Assembly (NCBI GenBank): GCA_023159155.1 | Contig: JAJNNX010000017.1 | Coordinates: 372,001-436,000, forward strand | Reading direction: 5' to 3' | Origin: Ustulina deusta | Lineage: Eukaryota; Ascomycota; Sordariomycetes; Xylariales; Xylariaceae | Length of the DNA stretch: 64,000 bases | Shown here: positions 12,206-22,575 of the stretch, piece by piece | Numbering within the stretch: the first letter of the stretch is position 1 | Layout of the letters: every line of letters begins with the position of its first letter | Program-made: the position numbers and the translations under genes | Notes under the pieces: generated by a model | Databases searched by the model: none | What the model saw: only the letters and a program-made list of their open reading frames with translations | What the model was told of the DNA's origin: nothing

Positions 12206-15200
12206 TTAGCCTGCGTTGAAGTAGTCCGATGGAGGTATTTTGATTAGCGGAGAAGAGGTCCTGCTTTGTTGCCCTTGTGATTGTGCTCGTGATCTTGTGT
12301 ATTGACCGTACGCACCGCTTCCCCGAGAGCTAGCCATATATTCGCCTGACTGATGGCGATGATGATGCACAGGTGACATTTGGCCCAATTCAGGCATGCC
12401 CAGGCCCAGTTCGCCTGGCATTCGGGTTACTCGAGATAGAGGGTATGTCAGTGGCGGGCTAGCTAATGAGAAAGGTGATGTTCCTGGAACTGGCGATTGC
12501 CAGTGGATCTCAGGAGGGGGAAACGCCCCGGCGCTCATAGGAGTTGACGTTTGTGCCGTTTCGTACTCGCCAAGGGACATCCCGTTAATCTCTAAACCAT
12601 TCGTAGGTGATGTGGCGCTTCTACCGCTCGTGCTACTGACAACTGTAGCACCCTGGATGGCTTTGTTGTCAAAATGCTCAATGAAACTGCCGAGGAACAT
12701 TTTATATACGTCCATGTTAGCATCCTCAGTATCGATTATGTCGCTATTAGGGTGTTAGTAAAATATAAAATAATTAGGCACTGGAGTACATACGGAATAG
12801 AGGTCCCCCAAAGCTCTGTTCTATCCTTGAGGTGGTTGTCTAGTCGATGGAGGCGGGCGATAGCCTTCGGATGGTAACCAAAACGTACAAACTGAATAGA
12901 AATTGGTCGTGGGCGCGATAGAGGCTTGCTGCTCGCGATAGAAGCCTCAGGGGGGGTGTCCGGCTCCCAGCTCTCCTCTGGAATCTTCTTGATGAAGGTG
13001 ATGAGGTAGTCATCAACGTCAAACTCCCTGTTCTTTCCCCATAGGCCATCCGTAAGTACTAGTATAGTGAGGTGTCTCTTTAGTTTGCTGCCATCACTAT
13101 TTTTCCTCAGGTGAGCCTCTAGGATCAAGCTCAAACTAGCGCTCATATCTGTTTTTGAAATCTCGGGTTTTCGCTTATTGGGATCGGCATCACCCATTTT
13201 CTTCATAAAGTCTTCCGTTGTCTGGCTTTTCTTGGGGGAAAGCCTCCATTTCTCGTCCACGTCATTTGTAAACCTCAGCTCCATCCCATTGTCATCATAG
13301 CCCAATGATCGCATCACGAGCACTCGGAGAACGTACGTGGCATGTGTCCAGAAACTATTCATTGATGACGCGTTGTCAACGAGATATACCTGAGAATCCA
13401 TTAGCTGTTGATCAGTTGAATTACTCTAGAGTGATAGACTGAAGCTTTGTACCAGGTCTCGGTTCTTAAAATGTCTCTCCAGTTGATCCTCTTTACCGCC
13501 TAGCGGCTTCCCATACACGGAAAAACGCTTCTTGAAATAATGATTGAAATACTTCTTGTGTTTTGCATGACACTCTAAGATGTCGGCTTCTACCTCCCAG
13601 AAAGTAGTAGGGGGGTCTTCTGGCGGCAACGGTGAGGTCTCTTGAGGGCCACGAGCAAGTGATGTCATTGCGCGCTGGGCATCCGTGAAGAACCCTGAGA
13701 CTCCTTCAGGGACATCTGGAATTAGGCTATGATCGAGTCCTGTTCCAATCCCACGGAGAGGGTCTTCCCGACCAGGTTGGGTGAAGCGAGCGACAGGGCG
13801 CCCTTCTGAGCGACGTGAGGGATAAAGAAGTTCCTCCGAGAACAGTTGCGTCCCGCTATTAGATATTGTCCGGGGAACATCCTCAAGTTCGGATATGCTT
13901 CCTTTGGGCGGGTGCGTTACTCTGTCGATAAAATCGGCAATGTACGATGGGAACTCATTGGTCGACCGGGTTGCTTCTTCATCAATGCTTTTGAGTTCTT
14001 TGCTGAGGGCAGCGCCACTGATTCTCTTTTCCCCAGGTATTATCAGCATCCGGTTGTCGACAAGGTCCAATATCTTAGCAGTGTAGCAGTCGTCTTTTCT
14101 TATGGTACTCCTAAGATACTTGTGCCAATGGGTGACAGCCTCCAGAACTTTCTCTTTATCGTGAAATGGGTCACCAACGCCGATGCCCAGATATCCGATA
14201 GCACTTTGGCGTAATAGTCGATACTGCTTTACTCCTTCTTTCCCCAACACGACGTATGTCGCTGCAACAGAGAAGACGCACCCAAGAGACCAGATGTCAC
14301 TCCCTTGGGTTACTTTCGGCTCCACAAGCCGTTCGGAACGGTACGTGAACTTTTCCGGAGCCGCTGCCGCCATGAACACATTAGTGTTTGTTCATGGGCT
14401 TATAGCTTTGAGCAATTCAATACCAAGGCTTACCGAAGCTGCGAGTCCCTCCAGGAACCTGTATCTTGGGTACTTCACCGTCACAGGCTCCTCGAACTGT
14501 CTTCACTTGAGCCTCGCCGGGATCTGCTAGCTTAAAACAACCCCTAACATCTAAGATGTTCTCGGGTTTGATGTCACCGTGCCACCTACGCACATGAAGA
14601 GTTAGTCTCGTATCAGCTTTGTAGACTTGTTTGGGGAGCAGCACAAGTAAGTTGTATAGTCGCCATGATCAAGAATTTGTATCGATGTTAGCGCGTGTGC
14701 TACATTGAACATGGACTTCCAGAATATTTGGATCTCCGAGAATGTAATGGGCGGGTTTTCCTTCTGAAATGCGCTGTAGAGATCTTGATCGCCCAATTCG
14801 AGAACGAGGTTGTAGTAAGTGAATTCCGCATCTGAATTTGGGTCCTTCTCGCAATGCGTATACCACCCAATGCATTGGACAATGCCTTCTTTTTCCCCGA
14901 TGGTATTGTAGATATCCTTTTCTCTTTCAAATTCGGTCTGTCGCTGTTCACTAAAGCGTTTGATGACGAATCGATACCGCTTTACATGTTGAGTTAGCAT
15001 TGTTAGCGATCGTGGCTATGTAAGCGACATACTGAGTCTAGTTCGCAGGTGTGAGAGCCAATCCGACTATGATCGTCGTCTGGCGATCTGAGCTTCTGTT
15101 CAACCTGTTCGTCAACTAATATTGTTGGAACTTCAACAACCCACAGGGAGGCTTTTCTATCAGTCTTCGGAAGCCCATCCCGGGTGGGTTCGATCTTGGT

Positions 15201-15731
15201 CCTTGCAGTGATAGGCACGATATGTTCATGAGAGTGAGCTTTTCTACCCATTCTCCACCTGAATTTTATGGCGCACCACCGCCATTGTTGTTTATAGAAC
15301 CTCTCTGCCTCGTCCTCGTATTCATCCACGGGGAGTAGCGTCTTCAACCTTGGAAGCTCGATAGGCAGCTCGCTGATCTCGTTTTCGACGAACTTGTGCA
15401 TCCTGTGCCCTAGATCTAGATCTAGCAGTGTATAGAATATTGGTAGGCGGTCAACGATTTGGTACGACCTCTGTAAAGGTTGACGATATTGAAAGCGCCG
15501 GTAAGCGACTTCGAGCAATCGTGAGATCTGGCCGTGCTCCAAATAATTTGCACTTTTGTGCTTCTTAAGCGTACGTGTCACATTGTCGACGAGGACGAAG
15601 GGGCGACCGCCTATATCCTCAGCTTCGTTGAGGGTATTGTTGTCTCGCACAGTATGATAAAACTGGATTGCCGATTGGTACTCGCTCTGCGTCGGTGAAG
15701 GGGGTGAACGGGGAAGAAGATGCGATTCCAT
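12206..15731 (-). CDS. Protein kinase - vWA-like domain fusion protein, 6 exons
   Basis: Predicted 1081-aa protein. Exons: 15731-15033, 14979-14645, 14585-14434, 14363-13453, 13404-12794, 12743-12206; total 3246 nt, with introns of 53, 59, 70, 48 and 50 nt having CTAAC/CTGAT branch sites. Residues ~1-225 are an uncharacterised region. Residues ~234-520 are a protein kinase: beta-3 lysine K240 in FVIKRF, catalytic loop HGDIKPEN at 347-354, metal-binding DPG at 366-368, APE at 397-399, SDIWSLGC at 417-424. Gly replaces the HRD arginine, Pro replaces Phe of DFG, and no glycine-rich loop is obvious. From ~702 a vWA-like fold begins (VYLVDNASSM; then LTILVLTDGLWG), with an altered metal site. The last ~180 residues are Ser/Pro/Gln-rich and likely disordered. 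Activity and role are unknown; a cytosolic signalling or surveillance function is inference. Confidence 0.85.
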
Positions 15732-16568
15732 TGCGGGGTAAAAAGGTGAGCGAATGTAAATAAATACTGAAAATTAAAGAATTAATGGCACTCCAGAAGA
15801 AGGTTGCGTCCATAAAATGGTGGGCGATACCAATTCGAAGTAATTACTAACAATAATATAATTGGACCGTCCATATCCATGAGCAAGGACGGAAAGTTTG
15901 GAAAAGAGAACGCGGCAGGCGAGAAAGAATCTTTCCACGAGGGGTATATCAGATTTACAGATAGAATTTTTTTCTTGAGCCTCCGCTACCCTGGGGGGAT
16001 GGAGCTGGGGGTCTGACAGCACGTGCGTGACACTGACCTTCAGATGATATAGGTAGTTGGTATAGGCAGGACCGGGCGGCCTTGGTTGCATTAGTTCTGG
16101 GTCAAGAGTCCATCCTGTCCATATCCAGGTTTCAGGCGTCCAGACTTGCAGGAAACTCTCGGCAACCTGGGGCGATGCCGACACAGCCTCAGCTGCAAGA
16201 GTGTGTCGGAGGTAACGATGATTGGGCATCTTGACCACTGCAAGTAAACCCGGTGACGGATGTGGCAGAAAACAAAGGCAACCCAAAAAATGCCCGGGCC
16301 TGTAATTATTGGAGAAGTAATGCCCACCCTAGAAAGCTGTGGCGTAAAGTGCAATTGCATTGATAGAACAACGGCTGTGGAAGCTGATATCTAGTCAACC
16401 TGGGTGCTCGCCTCCCCCTAGTGAGTTCCGCTCGGCGAGCCCCTCCTAAACTAATCGTATAATGATAAAAAAAATAATAGTACACAGAGGAATTACAGTA
16501 GAGGCACAAATCAGGCATTCTATAGCGAGAAACAAATGGAATTATGTGAATGTCAAAAGTCATTGGGT
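15732..16568. other. Intergenic with weak minus-strand ORFs
   Basis: A minus-strand ORF at 15774-16286 could encode up to ~150 residues but shows no domain, no intron-linked partner and poor composition, so I leave it uncalled. The rest is AT-rich and includes the region downstream of the CorA-like gene and the promoter of the kinase-vWA gene. Confidence 0.45.
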
Positions 16569-18358
16569 TTAGGAAGATGACATGGGTTCTTTGCCGAGTA
16601 GGTGCTGTGCGAAGGAGCGTGGGATAACCTGGTAATCAGTAACTCCCTTGCTACTTGAATGTTTCTCCCAGTATTCAACGACATCCGGGTCGTGCGACAG
16701 CAGACCCCTTGCCAGTTGCTCTCGTCTCCATGACTCCCACTTGTAGTAAAAGGCAACTACCAGTAAAGTAATTACCCATAGTGGGATTGTAACGTAGAGG
16801 AAGCTGCTCAATGCCTCCTGGGAGAAGTGGACTTGGTCTTCACCGTTGCCCTGATACTTCACGACATCTGTACTGAAGAAGGTTGAGACGAAGGTTGGGG
16901 GAAGATACAAAAGGGTGATGATAGTGATCGTGCGCATCGCGATAGTTTCTTTCTGACCCCTTTCTGCAAACTGCCACATGCTGTCCGCAAGCCTTTCTTG
17001 CCTCGCCGCAGTATGCATCTGAGATTGCTGAAGAACAATGTTCTTACGATCTCTAGCAATCTTTGAGAGAATGTTTCCCCGGTCAACCTGCGTCTGCAGA
17101 TCGTAAATGAATTCATCCATGCGCGCCGAGAACCTCTTGAGGGACTTCTGACACGTATCCACCTCTGCGGGTGGAAAGTGTGGATCTTCGACAAGCGTTT
17201 TATACGAGGACAAGAGGGATTTCATGGTCTTGATGTTAGAGTCCATCACCATTATGGTTTCAATGACCTTGTCCTCATACTCTTGAACCCGCGTCACAGC
17301 ACGCGGCCGAATTCTAGGTTGCAGTTGGTTCGAATCGTCGAAAAGAAGGGCCGGGCGAGTTATATTATCAATTGTCTCCTCAAGGGACTGTAGATGCGAT
17401 CGCCACTCGTCCGACGCCCATTGTGCTATGGCAAGATGTGTGTCAAGGCTAGATTCGAAAGATTCGGAGAGATTATCAAAGTGAAAGGTTCTAGGTAGAG
17501 GGCCTTCAGGCAGGACCTCGCCTATCACCCTTTTGACCGCTTCTCGGGGATCTGCAATAATCCACAAGGCCGATCCTGTACCGAGATCGAGCCGATGATA
17601 GACGGCCGATTGACGTATTCGCCAGCGATTCTTGACGAATTGGTTCTTGGTGGGATCTTTCGGGGTCACAGCCTTGAGATTGTAACAGATCTCATGTTGC
17701 CTCCCTGATCTGTTTAAATCTGGGATGATGTTTCCAGGCTCGGGATTGATGAGCGTTGTTTGTGTTCGGAAAGCATGGTATCGAAGTTCTCTGTCCTCCT
17801 CCTGCGCACCATACACTAATAAGAAGTCGATAAAGGTCGGCATGACTTGGTGATAATTTAGGATTCGGAGAAGACAGTTGCCGGTCATCTCAAGGGGAGC
17901 CAATGCGCTGTCGGAAATTAAAAAGCTAAATCCGTGCTCGTTAGCCCATGCGACTTCATATCATGATTTAGATCTTTCCCAGGGTTGGCGGCGATTCGCT
18001 TAACTTACATGAATCGACATTGAGGATCTGGCCTGGTTGCCAATGCGCCGACGAATTTGGCGGGATTCTTCGTGTCCCGTTCGTAGGTGTCGCCCAGCCA
18101 TTCCTTCAGCTTCTCTTCGCTGAGGAGGTTGCGCTTTGAAATTTCAAAGCGTCCCTGGGCATTTTGTTGAATTTCTCGGACAGGGATCACAACGTCGCTG
18201 GAGTTTTCAGTGAACAGCGCAGTCTTCTTGCGATTGAGTCGATCCCGCAGGCCCCACAATGCAGGGCCGTATGCGGCACTAGAGACAATGCATCGAGGAT
18301 ACTTCTGAAATATTAGATAAGATTCGGAGAATTCCGTCGGTAGATGGATTGGCATCAT
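16569..18358 (-). CDS. CorA-like divalent-cation-transporter family membrane protein
   Basis: Predicted 568-aa protein, exons 18358-18009 and 17925-16569; the 83-nt intron (GTAAGT...TTTAG) joins AT to C-TTT in frame, producing FIFLISDSALAPLEMT, a conserved stretch of this fungal family. A large soluble N-terminal domain with a long helical region (~270-440, including YEDKVIETIMVMDS and LADSMWQFAERGQ) precedes two C-terminal membrane helices (about 449-469 and 490-511), the CorA arrangement. The loop after the first helix reads FFSTDVV instead of the GMN selectivity motif of true Mg2+ channels, as in many fungal CorA-like proteins, so magnesium transport cannot be assumed. The tail is basic and amphipathic. 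ATG at 18358 (or 18355) is the first in frame. It lies upstream of, and in the same orientation as, the kinase-vWA gene. Confidence 0.85.
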
Positions 18359-18752
18359 GATGGCTTCCGCTAAGCTGTGCTGGAGATAGCGCAAGCAGAT
18401 AAAGCCGACGGCAAAAATATAATAACTGAAGAGTAAATCTTTTGATTGTGACAAGAAGCCCCCTTCGCGATAGGGGATATCAACCAAGTTATCAAGTGAT
18501 CCCAGAATGCCTAATAGACCCTGGACAGCCTGATATCACCCATGATCTTCCGAGGCAAAAAAAACAGGGGGCTGCGGGTGGCCATTCACAGCCATCATCA
18601 CACCGAAATATGCAGTAGTTGCCTTAAAAGCATCCGGTGTGAGCCGCTAGACCTATTTGTACTCATGTAATGCGATGCGTCGCCTTTCTGGTCAGGCACA
18701 GTACCATACTTAAGATCCTCTACACCAAACAACATCATCCATATCTTCATAT
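18359..18752. other. Short intergenic region
   Basis: About 390 bp between two minus-strand genes, probably holding the terminator of the gene at 18753-19429 and the promoter of the CorA-like gene. No distinct elements seen. Confidence 0.45.
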
Positions 18753-19429
18753 TCAGTCGTCATCCCCCATGGGTCGCCGAGGGCCATCCGGGCTGTGCTC
18801 CACCCGTGCTCGAATCTGGCCCCCTCCAGCTAAACTCTTTTCTCGAGATCTGTGTTGCTTTCGAATCTCATTGATTTCGTCTCGCTGTTCCTAATAGTGG
18901 ATGGCCGTTAGTAAACGGAGCTCAGAGGGTGGCCCCATAGAGAAATTTCCCCGTTCGGTACTCACGCAAGTTAATGCATGCGGGACATAAATCAAATAAT
19001 GGTCCTCCACACCTAGCTAGAACAGCAACACCTATTAGCATTTTGTGCAGTCATATCTATTGCTCTGGTCAGTATTAGGCCGCGCACACTCACATTCTCT
19101 TTGAAGGAAACACCAGGGTATATTTTTTTCAAGAAAGGCTCCAGCTCCCACCAGTCCAGGTTGTAGGCGTTGACGACATCTGGAATCATGGTGGGAAGGC
19201 CCCTTATTGTTGCCGGCTTGTAGAGGAATTCAGTCAAGGTCTTCCCCAGAGGACGTGCCGTAGTTTGGCCGTCGTTGTCGCTCTGACCGTTCGAAAGACC
19301 CGTGTCACTAGTCGTATTGCTGGTGTCGCAGCTAGGTCTATTTCCTGACTCATGTTTGTTGACCCTCAAGGTCTGGGCCCTCGCCTTTTGGAACCAGCTC
19401 TTGGTAGTGTTCATGCTGTGTTTCATCAT
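18753..19429 (-). CDS. Uncharacterised 174-aa fungal protein, 3 exons
   Basis: Three exons, 19429-19094, 19016-18966 and 18890-18753, give exactly 175 codons with phase-0 introns (GTGAGT donors, CTAG and TTAG acceptors). I do not recognise the family. Residues ~1-60 are Ser/Thr/Asn-rich and basic, probably disordered. Residues ~65-130 look folded, with conserved-looking hydrophobic and aromatic motifs (LTEFLYKP, LDWWELEPFL, DHYLIYVPHAL). The C-terminal third is a charged helix (EQRDEINEIRKQHRSRE) followed by a Gly/Asp-rich tail. There is no signal peptide or membrane segment. It is 394 bp upstream of the CorA-like gene in the same orientation. The 51-nt middle exon is supported only by frame and splice signals. 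Confidence 0.65.
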
Positions 19430-21637
19430 ATGACACCTAGGATTCCTAATTACACGTCGCGAAGTGCGAAATTCGTTGAATGCTGGGCTGATTCTCGTCT
19501 TCGGTAGCTGGGCGTGGGGATCTCACCTCATTTAAAGCTGGCTGGAGCAGGCCGGAGCCACAGGCGCTGTCTCAAACCATGTACGCTACAGGGGCCGGTA
19601 GGTAAGCTGGCAGAGTGCCCAGATCGGTCACATGGGCTGTCTTCACAGCCCAATCGAGTGCAGAAATGCGACGCAGATGAATCCTTCCTTCACCGAGCTA
19701 GCTGAATCCACTCGAGAATGCGAGCCAGCATCCCAAATACGTGAAATCCCCTAGACTCAAAACAGTTAACTCAACTTATCCCGCTTGAGCCTAATAAGAG
19801 GTCGCTATTTGCGTATGTTTCGCTCGCCCAGCTTTTTATTCATTCCATAGTGTTCACTTCAGTTTTGGCACCTTCACAGTAAGCAGTGTTGCTTTGAACT
19901 AGGCTATGGTAGGCTATGGTAGGCAGCAGTCGACGCCGTCAAAACGACACACCGCCCTCACATCCCCTCTGGATTCATACTTGTGCCTAACTACATAATA
20001 CAACAACACATCTGAACTACGTTAGATTTTCATATATTCACAGGTACAGTTTGGATATCAAACGTCTTATTTGCAGTCCGGTACACATTCACCCTGCTGA
20101 AGGCCGAAATAGCGAGTTCTAGGGTCTATATTGCAAGTAGCATAAGTTAATGCGGCACGACGCATCTTATACAATTACAAAGCAAACTTGAAGGACAACC
20201 AGCAACATAGAAGGTTGAATTAAACACTCATATATCTGCTGTTTCGCCCCCGATACCTGAAGGGGATTCTATTTATACTACGTCCACCGCCTGCTGACCT
20301 GCATGATAGAATTATTATTCTGCATAAATCCAAACCGTGTTCTCCTTGGTACCAAGAGTTGACTCGACCCCACTGCGGCCCGAACCGACTAGAGCGGGTC
20401 GCGCTTCGCCATAGGTAGTTTCGTTTGTATATATACGATCGGCCGCTACTACAGCACTAGACCGGCTTAGATCATAGTGAGCCGATTCACCGTGTGATGG
20501 AAGTGACGGGTTTTTCTTGTCCAGTATGCCCCATGAGGTCAACACGGGTGTCTATGCTAGCACCTATAGTAGAGCTAATATTCATGGATAATTCAAGCAA
20601 GCTCTTTTACCGCCATACTGAAGCTCGAACCGTCCATCGTAGGGTGCGTTCTTTCGCGATTAGTAACGCCTCTAAGCGAACCCTGGTTTCGCAGGTAATC
20701 AATCATATTGTATATAGATCGGCCAACAGGCATACTTCTCATTATAAAGCATATATTTGGCCGCTGTTGATAGGTGTTGACTTTTCTCCGCTTCCTCCAC
20801 AGTTTCACCCTCACCACTCATCCTACGTCTCCTACAACACGCTGCTTGTGGTCCTATCATAGCTTCGTGACGATTTTATTGAGGCCAGACACGTAACTAT
20901 AGTGTCACCCCCGACCTATGTAATAGTATCTAGTAGTCTAGGGTTTTCCATATTCAGGTTTATTTGGCCGGCTAGGACTAACCTTTGGGTGCTATGTGTT
21001 CGAGCAAGGATGTGCTCTTCTCTATGGTCTCACCTGCCTCTATAAAACCCGGAAGCCAATTAAATAACCTTAATAAGCTCCTTCTAATTCGTGATAACCT
21101 ATCACCAGAGTCTCGCTTGCTACTGGAAGATGTGGACAGACGCGACGATTGACCAAAGGATATGATATGCGGCGAGGACAACACGCCCCACGCTTACATT
21201 TGTCACAACTACGCCCCTGTGAGAGGTTGTTACGATGTGTATATCTGAGCGCAGCCAGTTGATTCTATGGTCTCAGAATATATTGGTAAAATCACTCGGC
21301 ACTCGCCATTATTTGATGTGGGTGACTAATAATATTTTTCCCACGCTGTCTTAGCGTGGTGCGTGTGTCTTTAGCTGAAATATAAGCTTCGCTACCCGGC
21401 GTCGCTTTATCTAGCCTATATTGGAAATGCATCCGCCATTCTTTCTAAGTATAGAAACAGCCAAAGACCCAGATTGGGTAATTAAGGGGCAACCACAACG
21501 TTGACAAAGAGCACCACCCATACAGAAATGAAAGACAGAGATATTCACCATTAGACAGGTCCTGCCAACGGCACACCGTTAACACAAATGCAGAGACCTA
21601 AGTCAAGCCGGGTAGCTGGTAATAGTGCAGGGCCCGA
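19430..21637. other. Gene-poor AT-rich tract
   Basis: No gene supported in 2.2 kb; all frames carry frequent stops. A short direct repeat (AGGCTATGGT, twice, about 19903-19923) is present. The last few hundred bases could hold a further decayed 5' part of the P450 relic, but I could not align it by eye. Confidence 0.5.
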
Positions 21638-22575
21638 GTCGAGCCTAATACGGTGGTGTTCTGTAATCCACAAGCCTACGCCACTATATGCAATACGAAA
21701 GCGAATGTGCGAAGGAGCCGTTTCTATCAAGCTTAGAAGAGGAATGCGAATGACACGACTACTTTGACGTGTATTGATGTCGGTGAGCATGCAAAGAGAC
21801 GTAGACATATAAATCTGTGTTTCACTAAAGGATCTATTCGTGCAGCTTCGAGCCTCGTCATCAACCATATGGACCGGTGGGTTCAAATCATCACGAAGGA
21901 ATCCAGGATGCCAGCGAGTGGTCACAACAATCTGGACTATTCGGAGAAGGTTGACGCCTTTATCTTCTGGCTGACCTAGGTTTTGGAAAATCTTTCGACG
22001 TCGAGGAACCGGGAGACAATCCTCTGAAGTTCATCCCACACAATATTTCAGAATATATGACATTTTACTAGGTAGTAAGTAAGCTAGCTCTGCGCGTCAT
22101 TTTCATTTGCCTTAACTGCATCCACTCTGTAAAATTAGCTCGTAGCGCTGGCGAGTCCACAAGATGTCTCGTGTGCAATTCCTTGAATTTCTGCTCTGGC
22201 TCAAGCCTCGCGATCTTGACCGATTGCTTGATATCATTGCTCCGGCGGCGGCGCGGCAATATAACCAATTCATGCATGATAGCGTCACCAACCGAATTGC
22301 CCTAGAAAGAGAACAAGAGAAGGAGTCAGAGGAGGAAAGGCGCCAAGACGTGAGCTCCCGTAGATGACGAAAATGGCCTTCGAGCTGAATCGAACTTGCT
22401 TATCATCGCCGGATCGGATACTACAGCTACCAGCCTCTCATGTGTCTTTTTCTACCTCATTGGTGACCCGCCGCGATACCAAAAGCTTGCAGAGGAGATA
22501 CGAACGACTTTCTAATCATTAGATGATATCATATACGGACGAAAGCTCCAATCTTGCATCTACATGAAGGCATAC
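21638..22575 (+). pseudogene. Cytochrome P450 relic (no N-terminus, no haem-binding end)
   Basis: Three frames together give a recognisable fungal P450 core. Segment 1 (21638-21978) reads VEPNTVVFCNPQAYA, then NVRRSRFYQA followed by a stop where W is expected, then C-helix-like sequence (KRRRHINLCFTKGS, NHMDRWVQI). Segment 2 (~21969-22070), in another frame, reads LGFGKSFDVEEPGDNPLKF and ends in a stop. Segment 3 (~22164-22350) carries LLWLKPRDLDRLLDII and ARQYNQFMHDSV. Segment 4 (~22365-22575), again shifted, has the I-helix IIAGSDTTATSLS and then LDDIIYGRKLQSC, with stops. The ExxR and the cysteine haem loop are missing downstream. Two or more frameshifts and several stops make this a pseudogene; at least one stop (TGG to TAG) is a G-to-A change. 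Closest to secondary-metabolism-type P450s, which is inference. Confidence 0.8.

Noticed and set aside
15774..16286. Minus-strand ORF of ~170 codons
   Set aside because: No domain, poor composition, no splice partner; likely chance frame between two real genes.
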